NCBI GenBank assembly: GCA_910588865.1
Contig: CAJUSJ010000018.1
Location: 1 to 54,777 of the forward strand
Direction: 5' to 3'
Length of the DNA stretch: 54,777 nucleotides
Origin: an uncultured Lachnospiraceae bacterium
Lineage (GTDB): Bacteria; Bacillota; Clostridia; Lachnospirales; Lachnospiraceae
Positions 17,419 to 25,438 of this stretch are shown piece after piece. How positions within the stretch are numbered: the stretch's first letter is position 1; the number at the start of each line of letters is the position of its first letter. The translations under genes were made by a program, and so were the position numbers. The notes under the pieces were generated by a model. It was not told where the DNA came from. It saw nothing but the letters and a program-made list of their open reading frames with translations, and ran no database searches.

Positions 17419-17896
17419 GCCGTTTCCTCCTTATCCTGATCTCCTGTACGATCTTATAGCACAGGAATCCCAGAATCCCGCCGATTGTATTTAATAATAA
17501 GTCATCCACATCAAAACTCCCCACCTTGAACACTAACTGGGTAATCTCAATGCACAGGCTTAAGAAAAATCCAAGTATAAAAGTATTGTACCACTTTCTT
17601 CCCCTTCTGCTGACAATGGGGAGAAAAAATCCAAATGGCATAAACCCTGCCACATTACCTCCAAGATTCAGAACAACCGCTTTCCAGCCAAGCTGCTCCC
17701 GATAAATGTAAAAACGCCGGATCTCCTTAAAGAGCTCCAGATTGTAGGCATAATCTGCCTGAGGGTTGCCGGTCCTCCCTAAAGACTCGGCAAAAAACAT
17801 CAAATATATCAGGGCGACCAGGTACAGAATAAACAGCACCCAGCCAAATTTCTGATTTTTTGTAGTGTTACGGATCATCTGACCTACTGCTCCCAT
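17378..17896 (-). CDS. VanZ-like family membrane protein
   Basis: A 172-residue protein with four predicted membrane segments and the VanZ-like signature: NLGGNVAGFMPFGFFLP, then LSLCIEITQLVFKVGSFDVDD and LLNTIGGILGFLCY. VanZ-like proteins are often linked to envelope stress or glycopeptide tolerance, but most members have no proven role. The basic tail (RRKRRARKNG) is cytoplasmic. It is the first gene of the cluster that continues to DUF4132. The start at 17896 is uncertain; an ATG at 17878 is close. Confidence 0.85.
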   Translation of the reverse strand: MGAVGQMIRNTTKNQKFGWVLFILYLVALIYLMFFAESLGRTGNPQADYAYNLELFKEIRRFYIYREQLGWKAVVLNLGGNVAGFMPFGFFLPIVSRRGRKWYNTFILGFFLSLCIEITQLVFKVGSFDVDDLLLNTIGGILGFLCYKIVQEIRIRRKRRARKNGETAYNEI

Positions 17897-17944
17897 AATG
17901 TGGCAGGCCCTGGCCGAAACAGGTCACCAACCGCGCGGATCAAT

Positions 17945-18140
17945 TTGTGAAAGAATCATTGATAACGCGGACCGCAAGCTGTCAGGTCCGGGTTGCCGTA
18001 AACTTGTAACATCCAAACAGACTGCCTAAGGGGCACACTCCTCCTGGCCCCGCACGTCAATTGGGAGGACGCTTTTCCTCCCAACCCGCCGGGGGCCCAT
18101 CGCCTTTGGCGGCATATTCCTCTTGCCCTCGTGGGCATAA
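17945..18140. other. Gene-free, GC-rich stretch with several strong hairpins
   Basis: Between the vanZ-like gene and the small ORF after pyrE no coding frame is convincing. It holds a perfect 9-bp hairpin (18061-18069 with 18076-18084), a GGGGC/GCCCC hairpin near 18031-18053 and smaller stems. It may be an untranslated RNA, a repeat of the REP kind, or leader sequence of the vanZ-like transcript. Confidence 0.45.
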
Positions 18141-18142
18141 AA

Positions 18143-18174
18143 GGGCAGTATCCCTCCCTACACAGGATACTGCC
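18143..18174 (-). terminator. Intrinsic terminator of the pyrE unit
   Basis: On the minus strand GGCAGTATCC pairs with GGATACTGCC (plus-strand 18143-18153 and 18165-18174) and is followed by CTTTTA. It lies 7 nt after the 49-residue ORF. Confidence 0.8.
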
Positions 18175-18180
18175 TCTCTT

Positions 18181-18330
18181 CTAAAAAGTAATTTCGGATT
18201 TTCTCTTCAGCAAAACCGCGCCCGTAACGATGGACACCGTTCCGGCGATCAGGCCCACGCTGATCAGGACAACGCCTACCGCTATGTTGGCCGCGCCGAT
18301 GTTTCTCATAGTCTTATATACTCTTTCCAT
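18181..18330 (-). CDS. Small single-pass membrane protein, 49 residues
   Basis: ATG at 18330 preceded by GGAGGGTGA, and an open frame to TAG at 18181-18183. The product has a short charged N-terminus (MERVYKTMRNIG), one or two hydrophobic stretches (ANIAVGVVLISVGLIAGTVS), and a positively charged tail (LLKRKSEITF). It starts 21 nt after the pyrE stop and is followed by a terminator, so it is the last gene of the pyrE transcript. It would be missed by annotation with a length cut-off. Function is unknown. Confidence 0.75.
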   Translation of the reverse strand: MERVYKTMRNIGAANIAVGVVLISVGLIAGTVSIVTGAVLLKRKSEITF

Positions 18331-18351
18331 GGTTCACCCTCCTTTGCCTGC

Positions 18352-19026
18352 TTATTTTACTCCGTATTGCTCATAGTAGGCATCTATGGCGGATTTGATC
18401 TTGTCATCAATGATGATCTGGCCGAGACACTCCCGGTTGTAAAGGTGTTCTACCACATCAGCCATGGAGACGATGGCATTGGCCTTAAAGCCGTACAGCT
18501 CCTGGATCTCCTCCAGAGCGCTCTTGGAGCCTTTTCCCCGCTCCATCCGGTTTAAGGACACCATCAGTCCGACGATCTCCACATCCCCTTGGGCCCTGAT
18601 GATGGGGAAGGTCTCCTCGATAGACTTGCCGGATGTGGTCACATCCTCAATAATCACCACACGATCTCCGTCCTTGATGGGACTCCCCAGCAAAATCCCC
18701 GCATCCCCGTGATCTTTCTCCTCCTTGCGGTTGGAGCAGTACTTAATATCCTTTCCATACAGTTCACTGAAAGCGATGGTGGCGGCTACGCTTAAGGGAA
18801 TCCCCTTGTAAGCCGGCCCAAACAGCACATCAAAATCTGTTCCATAGTGGTCATGAATGGCCTCGGCGTAGTACTGCCCAAGCCTGCGCAGCTGGGAACC
18901 AGTGACATAGGCTCCCGCGTTCATGAAAAACGGCGACTTTCTTCCGCTCTTCAAGGTAAATTCGCCAAACTTCAGCACCTGGCTCTCTACCATAAATTCG
19001 ATAAAATCTTTCTTGTACTGTTCCAT
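18352..19026 (-). CDS. pyrE: Orotate phosphoribosyltransferase
   Basis: A 224-residue enzyme of pyrimidine synthesis that attaches PRPP to orotate. The PRPP-binding motif VVIIEDVTTSGKSIEE is at about residues 123-138, with FGPAYKGIPLSVAA upstream. The ATG at 19026 has AAGGAGG ten bases upstream and gives the family's normal N-terminus (MEQYKKDFIEFM); an upstream in-frame ATG at 19065 is less likely. Promoter at 19081-19109. It is followed by a small membrane ORF. No other pyr gene is in view. Confidence 0.95.
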   Translation of the reverse strand: MEQYKKDFIEFMVESQVLKFGEFTLKSGRKSPFFMNAGAYVTGSQLRRLGQYYAEAIHDHYGTDFDVLFGPAYKGIPLSVAATIAFSELYGKDIKYCSNRKEEKDHGDAGILLGSPIKDGDRVVIIEDVTTSGKSIEETFPIIRAQGDVEIVGLMVSLNRMERGKGSKSALEEIQELYGFKANAIVSMADVVEHLYNRECLGQIIIDDKIKSAIDAYYEQYGVK

Positions 19027-19080
19027 ATCCGGGTCTCCTCCTTGTTTTGTGGGGATCTCATACATTGAAATATCTTCCCT

Positions 19081-19109
19081 ATTCTACCATATTTCATACT
19101 TATATTCAA
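19081..19109 (-). promoter_or_regulatory. Promoter of pyrE
   Basis: TTGAAT (19104-19109), 17-bp spacer, TAGAAT (19081-19086). Confidence 0.65.
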
Positions 19110-19147
19110 TCAGTTTCCAACGCGCGCCGCCAGTTACGGTGCCCTGT

Positions 19148-19283
19148 CGTTACTGTTCACATGCGTTCACAGCAACTGGTAAAAATCCATGAAAATCGCC
19201 TATGGCGATGGGATTTTTGCTCTCTGGCCCAGTTTATCATACGGTCAGTGCGGCAAGCGCACAGACCTACCTAAACAGTAACG
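19148..19283. repeat. Inverted repeat CGTTACTGTT / AACAGTAACG in the pyrE-ilvD spacer
   Basis: Perfect 10-bp arms at 19148-19157 and 19274-19283 bracket about 115 bp, with an internal ATCGCC/GGCGAT hairpin near 19197-19212. It may be a short repeat element or a terminator region for the dehydratase gene. Confidence 0.45.
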
Positions 19284-19288
19284 CTCTG

Positions 19289-21034
19289 TCAGTACTCCAG
19301 ATATGCCCCCTTCATGGGGCTTGCCGCGTGAAGGCCAAACAGGCGGAGGACGCCTTTCTTATACTTAGGCTCTCTGGGCTTCCAGTGTTTCTTTCTCTGT
19401 TCCAGAATCCGGTCCATCTCCTCAGGCGTCTTTTTCTCTCCCCGGACACCGATGATGTTCAGCTTTCTCTCCATAACGTCGATCTCAATCAGGTCCCCCT
19501 CTTCCACCAGGGCGATGGGACCGCAATCCACTGCCTCCGGACTGCAGTGTCCGATCACCGGGCCTGTGGAGGCTCCGGAGAATCGGCCGTCTGTGATCAG
19601 GGCAATGCTCCGTCCCAGCTCTTTATCGCTGCTGATCGCCTCGGAGGTGTAGAACATCTCCGGCATACCGCTTCCCTTGGGACCCTCGTAGCGGATAAAG
19701 ACCGCGTCGCCTTTTTGCACCTTGTGCTTTAACACCGCGTCCAGGCATTCCTCCTCACTGTCAAAGGGCCTTGCGTTCAATACGGCTTTGAACATCTCCT
19801 CAGGGCAGGCGGTGTGCTTGATCACCGCCCCCTCCGGCGCTAAGTTGCCTCTCAAAACAGCGATGCTCCCGTCCGTTCCAATGGCCTTGTCATAGGGACG
19901 GATAATGTCTTCTTTGGTCACATTGGTGCTGTATCTCTTGTTAAATTCCTCAAGCCAAAGGCCGCATCGCTCATAGAAGCCATTCTCTTTTAAGTCTTTT
20001 AAGTTCTCTCCCAGAGTCTTTCCGGTAACGGTCATCACGCCCAGGTGAAGGTGATCCCTGATCTCCTCCATGATAGCCGGAACTCCCCCGGCATAGTAAA
20101 ATACCTCCGCGGGCCACCGTCCCGCGGGGCGCACATCCAAAAGATACCTGGCATTTCTGTGAAGCCTGTCAAAAGTATCCCCTGTGACCTCCAGCCCAAA
20201 CTCGTGGGCAAGGGCCGGTATGTGAAGAAGACAGTTGGTGCTTCCTGATATGGCCGCGTGGACTAAAATGGCGTTCTCAAAGCTTTCCATGGTAATGATC
20301 TCCGACGGGCGCATCCCGGGCGTGTTGGCCAGCTTCACCGCCTGAGCGCCTGCCTGTCTGGCAAACACCAGAAGATCCGGGCTGGTGGCGGGCATAAGGG
20401 CGCTTCCCGGAAGAGCCAGTCCCAGGGCCTCGGCCATGATCTGCATGGTGGAGGCGGTGCCGATGAAGGAGCACGCGCCGCAGCTGGGGCAGGCGTTGCA
20501 TTTGGCCCAGTTTAATTTTTCCTCGTCGATCTCGCCTCTCTGGTACTTGGCGCTGTACATGCCCAGCTGCTCCAAAGTCAGCATCTCCGGCCCGGCGTTC
20601 ATGGTACCTCCCGGCACCACCACTGCCGGAACATCGGCCCTGGCCAATCCCATCAGATTCCCCGGCAGCCCCTTATCACAGCTGGCCAGATACACGGCCC
20701 CGTCAAAGGGAGTGGCGTTGGCGTGGATCTCGATCATGTTGGCGATCATCTCCCTGCTTGCCAGGCTGAAATTGATGCCATCCGTACCCTGGCTCTCGCC
20801 GTCACAGATATCGGTACAAAAATACCTGGCCCCCCGGCCTCCGGCCTCCTCAACCCCTTTTCTTACTTCCTCCACCAGCCTGTCCAAATGTCCGCTTCCA
20901 GGATGGCTGTCCCCGAAGGTGCTCTCGATCATGATCTGAGTCTTTCCCAGATCCTCCGGTTTCCAGCCTGTGCCGATCCTCAGAGGGTCAAGCTCCGGAG
21001 CCAGCTTCCTCATCTTCTGACTAATCAGTTCCAT
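19289..21034 (-). CDS. IlvD/Edd-family dehydratase (dihydroxy-acid dehydratase-like)
   Basis: A 581-residue Fe-S dehydratase. The Fe-S cysteines are visible in FCTDICDGESQG, YLASCDKGLPGNLMG and NACPSCGACSFIGTASTM, and the C-terminal LITDGRFSGASTGP segment is typical of the family. IlvD makes the 2-keto acids of valine and isoleucine; relatives dehydrate sugar acids. The divergent N-terminus and lack of other ilv genes leave the substrate open, so no symbol is assigned. It has a weak AAGGAAGAG ribosome site. The gene before it in the same direction is a broken small gene. Confidence 0.85.
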   Translation of the reverse strand: MELISQKMRKLAPELDPLRIGTGWKPEDLGKTQIMIESTFGDSHPGSGHLDRLVEEVRKGVEEAGGRGARYFCTDICDGESQGTDGINFSLASREMIANMIEIHANATPFDGAVYLASCDKGLPGNLMGLARADVPAVVVPGGTMNAGPEMLTLEQLGMYSAKYQRGEIDEEKLNWAKCNACPSCGACSFIGTASTMQIMAEALGLALPGSALMPATSPDLLVFARQAGAQAVKLANTPGMRPSEIITMESFENAILVHAAISGSTNCLLHIPALAHEFGLEVTGDTFDRLHRNARYLLDVRPAGRWPAEVFYYAGGVPAIMEEIRDHLHLGVMTVTGKTLGENLKDLKENGFYERCGLWLEEFNKRYSTNVTKEDIIRPYDKAIGTDGSIAVLRGNLAPEGAVIKHTACPEEMFKAVLNARPFDSEEECLDAVLKHKVQKGDAVFIRYEGPKGSGMPEMFYTSEAISSDKELGRSIALITDGRFSGASTGPVIGHCSPEAVDCGPIALVEEGDLIEIDVMERKLNIIGVRGEKKTPEEMDRILEQRKKHWKPREPKYKKGVLRLFGLHAASPMKGAYLEY

Positions 21035-21076
21035 TATCCCTTACTCTTCCTTTCTCTTCTTAATTCTTATCCTGGG

Positions 21077-21449
21077 TTATCCGTACAGCTCTTCTCTCAA
21101 CCTCCCGCAGACCTCCGCCGTCTCCATCATGTCTTCTTCCGGACACATATCAATTAAATCATAGGAAAGCGGGTCAGACACAAAGTCTCCTAAAACCTTG
21201 TTGATCAGACTGTGCTCCTCCGGCGTGGCTGTAATACAGATATGGGATACCTCTTCCTCCAGATCATCCCCTGCCAATTCCCGCAAATCCACACACAGAA
21301 AATCGCCTTTCAGCTTGTCCAATCCAATATCGGAAAATATCTCCGCCAGAGATCTCTTTTTTACCCTTGTCCGCCAGATACGCTGCCAGCGTTAAACTGT
21401 CATCCGTATCGCCGATATAGTGATTCCAGTACTTGCCCTCAATATACAT
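21077..21449 (-). pseudogene. Frameshifted small acidic protein gene (immunity-protein-like, unknown family)
   Basis: ATG at 21449 has AAGGAGG nine bases upstream. The first frame reads MYIEGKYWNHYIGDTDDSLT and continues to a run of six A (21358-21363). Removing one A joins it to the second frame, which continues SLAEIFSDIGLDKLKGDFLC and ends at 21077 with many Glu/Asp residues. The joined protein would be about 124 residues. I recall similar small acidic proteins in Lachnospiraceae, sometimes next to toxin genes, but cannot prove it. Either a real mutation or a homopolymer sequencing error explains the shift; a classic -1 slip would not restore the frame. Confidence 0.7.
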
Positions 21450-21647
21450 TGCCCGCTTCCTCCTTGTCCCTTTTATATTACCATTTTCATATGCCTGACG
21501 CAAGAGTTTAGCCCCATAAGGATACCATTAAATTTCCGCGGAAAAGGCATTAGGCCCTATGACTCCGTATGGGATTGTATTATGATGAATTTGATAACGC
21601 GGAGGTATGTTACCAATATGATCATGATTGCATTCTTCCACCTAATG

Positions 21648-21905
21648 TAGTGTACCGTTGATATTTATCTAAATAGTCATCGCTATTTTTCTCGCCATGT
21701 GATATACGAAAAGAAACGGCGGTGATTCAACATGGCGAAACCTAACTAAACACGGCAGCTGGCTGGACATGGCCGAAATCGAGCTGAATGTCCTGACCAG
21801 GCAGTGCTTGTCACGAAGGATAGGGACACTCGAGGCCTAAAGGTCAGAGATAGCAGCATAGGAAGCAGAGCGCGACCAGAACCAGGAAAAGTGAGCCTTT
21901 CCCAC
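21648..21905 (+). mobile_element. Internally deleted IS630-family remnant
   Basis: A TAGTGTA-type end at 21648 and a leader like that of the intact copy near 54 kb precede a MAKP start at 21732. The frame then jumps to the far end of the transposase, encoding KHGSWLDMAEIELNVLTRQ in a frame soon broken by stops. Most of orfA and orfB is missing. The right end is not clear. Confidence 0.75.
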
Positions 21906-21949
21906 AAAAAGAGGGCTAACCAAACCGAATCACGACTTGATTAACCCTC
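21906..21949 (-). terminator. Intrinsic terminator of the GGGtGRT gene
   Basis: Minus-strand stem GAGGGTTAA / TTAGCCCTC (plus-strand 21911-21919 and 21941-21949) with a following TTTTT (21906-21910). Confidence 0.8.
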
Positions 21950-21976
21950 GAAATTACACCATTTCAGGCCATTTCA

Positions 21977-22987
21977 CTAAAATTTTCCAGCTTTCGCCGC
22001 TTCTTCCACAGCGACAGCCACAGAAACAGTCATTCCAACCATAGGATTATTTCCCGCGCCGATGAGACCCATCATCTCAACGTGAGCCGGCACAGAGGAG
22101 GAACCCGCGAACTGCGCGTCAGAGTGCATACGTCCCATAGTATCGGTCATACCATAGGAAGCCGGGCCTGCCGCCATGTTGTCCGGATGCAGGGTACGTC
22201 CCGTGCCGCCGCCGGATGCCACGGAGAAATACTTCTTGCCTTTCTCCACGCACTCTTTCTTGTATGTGCCTGCTACCGGATGCTGGAATCTGGTGGGGTT
22301 GGTGGAGTTTCCGGTAATGGATACGTCAACGCCCTCTTTCCACATGATGGCAACGCCCTCTGTCACGTCGTTAGCGCCGTAGCAGTTAACCTTTGCCCGG
22401 GGGCCGTCGGAATATGCTTTTCTGTATACCTCTTTAACCTCGCCTGTGTAGTAGTCCATCTCGGTCTCAACAAACGTAAATCCATTGATTCTCGCGATCA
22501 CCTGAGCGGCATCCTTTCCAAGGCCGTTAAGGATAACACGCAGTGGTTTCTGACGAACACGGTTGGCTTTCTCGGCGATACCGATCGCGCCCTCTGCCGC
22601 GGCAAAGGACTCATGGCCAGCCAGGAACGCGAAGCAGTCGGTCTCCTCCTCCAGAAGCATCTTGCCCAGATTGCCGTGGCCAAGGCCTACTTTACGCTGG
22701 TCTGCCACAGAACCGGGGATACAGAAGGACTGAAGTCCCTCACCGATAGCGGCGGCGGCGTCCGCTGCCTTGCGGCAGTTTTTCTTGATGGCGATAGCGG
22801 CGCCTACGGTGTAAGCCCACTTCGCGTTCTCAAAGCAGATGGGCTGGATGCCCTCTACCATCTTATATACGTCCAATCCGGCATCCTTGGTGATCTTCTC
22901 TGCCTCTTCGATAGAAGCGATGCCGTAGCTTCCCAATACTTCATTGATCTGTTTGATACGTCTCTCGTATGATTCAAATAATGCCAT
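21977..22987 (-). CDS. GGGtGRT protein
   Basis: A 336-residue protein carrying the name-giving motif GGGTGRTLHPDN at about residues 262-273. Gly-rich and Ala-rich stretches fill the C-terminal half; there is no signal peptide or membrane segment. Members of this family are found in anaerobes next to a NifU-like scaffold gene, as here (23112-23804), and the biochemical role is unknown. The start has GGAGGG 10 nt upstream. A hairpin and about 125 nt separate it from the preceding scaffold gene, and a strong terminator follows. Confidence 0.9.
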   Translation of the reverse strand: MALFESYERRIKQINEVLGSYGIASIEEAEKITKDAGLDVYKMVEGIQPICFENAKWAYTVGAAIAIKKNCRKAADAAAAIGEGLQSFCIPGSVADQRKVGLGHGNLGKMLLEEETDCFAFLAGHESFAAAEGAIGIAEKANRVRQKPLRVILNGLGKDAAQVIARINGFTFVETEMDYYTGEVKEVYRKAYSDGPRAKVNCYGANDVTEGVAIMWKEGVDVSITGNSTNPTRFQHPVAGTYKKECVEKGKKYFSVASGGGTGRTLHPDNMAAGPASYGMTDTMGRMHSDAQFAGSSSVPAHVEMMGLIGAGNNPMVGMTVSVAVAVEEAAKAGKF

Positions 22988-23046
22988 GATATGTATTTCC
23001 CTCCTGAATAATGATAACGGAAATGGTTCGAAATCTAATAAACCGG

Positions 23047-23070
23047 AAAACGCAAACTCTTAGTTTTGCG
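23047..23070 (-). other. Hairpin between the scaffold-like and GGGtGRT genes
   Basis: CGCAAAACT pairs with AGTTTGCG (one bulge) and is followed by TTTT, resembling a weak attenuator. The surrounding 23030-23103 sequence may be a dispersed repeat, as it shares a 12-mer with the kptA promoter. Confidence 0.45.
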
Positions 23071-23111
23071 ATTGCGCAGCGGAAATCTTTCCCCGCGCGT
23101 GTAGTGGTGCT

Positions 23112-23804
23112 TTATTCCTGACGTGGATCGATGATCTTTACTGCGTCTGCCACACGGCCGTACTGGCCTTTGGCCTTCTCCCATGCGGTGTTGGGGTCGT
23201 CGCCCTTCTTGATGAAGTCGGTCATCTTGCCAAGGCTTACGAACTGGTAGCCGATGATCTGATCTTCTGCGTCAAGAGCGATGCCGGTTACATATCCTTC
23301 TGCCATCTCAAGGTAACGAGGACCTTTTTTCAGAGTTCCATACATGGTACCAACCTGGGAGCGCAGGCCCTTGCCCAGATCCTCAAGCCCGGCGCCGATG
23401 GGAAGTCCCTCCTCGGAGAAGGCGCTCTGAGTTCTGCCGTAGGCGATCTGTAAGAACAGCTCTCTCATAGCGGTATTGATCGCATCACATACAAGATCCG
23501 TGTTCAATGCCTCCAATACGGTCAGGCCCGGAAGGATCTCGGACGCCATAGCCGCGGAGTGGGTCATGCCGGAGCAGCCGATGGTCTCAACCAGGGCTTC
23601 CTGGATGATGCCTTCCTTCACGTTCAGAGTCAGCTTGCACGCGCCCTGCTGGGGAGCACACCAGCCAATGCCGTGGGTCAGGCCGGAAATGTCGGAAACC
23701 TGTTTGGATTTTACCCATTTTGCTTCCTCCGGGATCGGAGCTGCGCCATGATGAACGCCCTGTGCAACTGTGCACATCTTCTCTACTTCATGTGAATAAA
23801 TCAT
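23112..23804 (-). CDS. Iron-sulfur cluster assembly scaffold-like protein partner of GGGtGRT
   Basis: A 230-residue protein annotated in this gene pair as an Fe-S assembly scaffold. It has four cysteines of interest: CTV at the N-terminus, WCAPQQGACK and TIGCSGMTHS, the last resembling the NifU/IscU region. The ATG at 23804 with GGAG seven bases upstream gives the expected N-terminus MIYSHEVEKMCTV; an upstream in-frame start is unlikely. It precedes the GGGtGRT gene in the same direction. The Fe-S role is known only by family label. Confidence 0.85.
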   Translation of the reverse strand: MIYSHEVEKMCTVAQGVHHGAAPIPEEAKWVKSKQVSDISGLTHGIGWCAPQQGACKLTLNVKEGIIQEALVETIGCSGMTHSAAMASEILPGLTVLEALNTDLVCDAINTAMRELFLQIAYGRTQSAFSEEGLPIGAGLEDLGKGLRSQVGTMYGTLKKGPRYLEMAEGYVTGIALDAEDQIIGYQFVSLGKMTDFIKKGDDPNTAWEKAKGQYGRVADAVKIIDPRQE

Positions 23805-23894
23805 TGTAAAACTCCTTTCAAATAAGTAATAATTGTGAAGTACTTTGCTCGTTAAAATTATCACATCATACTTGATATTATTTTCTCACAAAAT

Positions 23895-23928
23895 GCCAAA
23901 ATAGTCCAGTATTTTTTTCATTTTTGGC
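23895..23928 (-). terminator. Probable terminator at the end of the dacA-like gene
   Basis: GCCAAAA / TTTTGGC arms (23895-23901, 23922-23928) with ATTTT after it on the minus strand. The stop codon lies in the loop. The stem is AT-rich and short. Confidence 0.45.
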
Positions 23929-25438
23929 TATTTTTTGTATCTGCAGTATTTTCACGCCGCCTGCGCACAAGTTCCTCGAAATCTTCCTCCTTGTAGCCGA
24001 TCTCCGCGAGCCGCTTCCTTCGCCTCTCCCTGCGCTCCTCCCGCCGGATCCTCTCCTGCCTCTTCCTTCTCGCCATCATAAAGCCGGCCCCGCCGCCTGC
24101 CGCCAGGATACCTGTTATCCCGACCGCGGCAAGTATTGTCTTAACGCCGGGCCGAAAACCTCTTCCCTGACTTCCCTGCTGTCCGGGGTCTGTCTCATCC
24201 GGCGTCTCATCCGGCTCTATGCTGATTTCCCCCTCTTCTTCCTGGTTTTCTCCTGATGCCTCCGCTGCCTCCCTGCTGGCCTCCTCTGCCGCCAGGCGGG
24301 CCTCCAGTTCGATATCATACAGATAGGCGCTGCCTACCTTCCGGTCATTGTAGGTGTACTGGAGCATGGCCACTGCCCCTGCCGGAGCCCCATCGGGCAG
24401 TTCTGTCACAAAGGCTCTCTCCGCGTCAAAAAATTCCGCCCCGGCGGGAATGGTGACCAGCCCGTCTTCTAGGCGCAGCTGAGACATGGGGTATGTTTTT
24501 CCCTGAATCTCCAGCTCCGACTGTTCCTGCATAAACGTCTCTGAATTGTAGACGGACTCGTTTTTAAAAGACGAGAAACCGAAGTTTAAGATGGTCTTGC
24601 CGTCAAGATAATACTGAGGCTGAGAGCCTTTCAGGATGACGCTGACCAGCTTTCTCCCATCCCTCTCCGCGTAGGTTACCAGAGTGTTGCCCGCGATGGA
24701 GGTATAACCGGTCTTTCCCGCCACAGCGCCCTGACAGTAGTATTCGCTGCTGGAGTCCTGGGCCATGAGGATCCTGTGCTCCATGCTGATATTGGCTCCC
24801 TCCGGATTATTGGTGGTCTGGCTGATCCTGTACTGCTTGGTGGAACTGATCTTCAACACAGTCTCGTTTTTAAAAGCTTCCACAGCGATAAGAGCCATAT
24901 CGTAGGCGCTGACATACTGGTTGTCGTCGTTTAAACCAGATGGGTTGGCAAAATGGCTTTCGCCGCACCCGATCTGGGCGATCCGCTGGTTCATCATCTC
25001 CACAAAGCCTTCCCTGCTTCCCGCCACATGCTCCGCTAAGGCGTTGGCGCACTGATTGCTGGACTGCAGAAGGAGAAGGTGCAGACATTCCTCTACTGAC
25101 AGGGTATCCCCTTCCTCCAAAGCCAGCTTGTTGCCGCTGCCGGATTCTACATTGTAGATGGCGTCGTTGGAAAAGGTTACGGTCTCGTCCAATGAGACAT
25201 TTTCCACAACCACAAGGGCAGTGAGAAGCTTGGCGATGCTGGCAGGCGGAAACGGGACATGGATCTGCTGGCCGAAAAGCACGGCCCCTGAGTCCATATC
25301 CACCACGATCCCCGCCTCCGCCATGACCCCTGTGTCCGCGGGCCAGTCCGGCTTCGCGTAGCTTGTCATGGCTCCCATGTGGACAATCATGATAAATGAT
25401 ATGAGAAAACCTGTGATTCTTCTGGTCAGATCCCGCAT
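23918..25438 (-). CDS. D-alanyl-D-alanine carboxypeptidase (DacA-like penicillin-binding protein)
   Basis: A 506-residue secreted serine peptidase that trims D-Ala from peptidoglycan stems. A signal peptide (about residues 1-28), the SxxK motif in PPASIAKLLTAL, SxN in LLQSSNQCAN and KTG in VAGKTGYTSI are all present. After the catalytic domain are a beta-rich domain, an acidic Glu-rich linker, a membrane segment near residue 445 and a very basic tail (RRKRQERIRREERRERRRKR). This anchors it to the membrane. It starts directly after the MATE stop codon (TAA-ATG), with GGAGG as ribosome site, so it is translationally coupled. Confidence 0.92.
   Translation of the reverse strand: MRDLTRRITGFLISFIMIVHMGAMTSYAKPDWPADTGVMAEAGIVVDMDSGAVLFGQQIHVPFPPASIAKLLTALVVVENVSLDETVTFSNDAIYNVESGSGNKLALEEGDTLSVEECLHLLLLQSSNQCANALAEHVAGSREGFVEMMNQRIAQIGCGESHFANPSGLNDDNQYVSAYDMALIAVEAFKNETVLKISSTKQYRISQTTNNPEGANISMEHRILMAQDSSSEYYCQGAVAGKTGYTSIAGNTLVTYAERDGRKLVSVILKGSQPQYYLDGKTILNFGFSSFKNESVYNSETFMQEQSELEIQGKTYPMSQLRLEDGLVTIPAGAEFFDAERAFVTELPDGAPAGAVAMLQYTYNDRKVGSAYLYDIELEARLAAEEASREAAEASGENQEEEGEISIEPDETPDETDPGQQGSQGRGFRPGVKTILAAVGITGILAAGGGAGFMMARRKRQERIRREERRERRRKRLAEIGYKEEDFEELVRRRRENTADTKNSQK

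Noticed and set aside
21355..21368. Programmed -1 frameshift at the A run of the small acidic gene
   Set aside because: A -1 slip leads to a stop and not to the second frame; removal of one A is needed.
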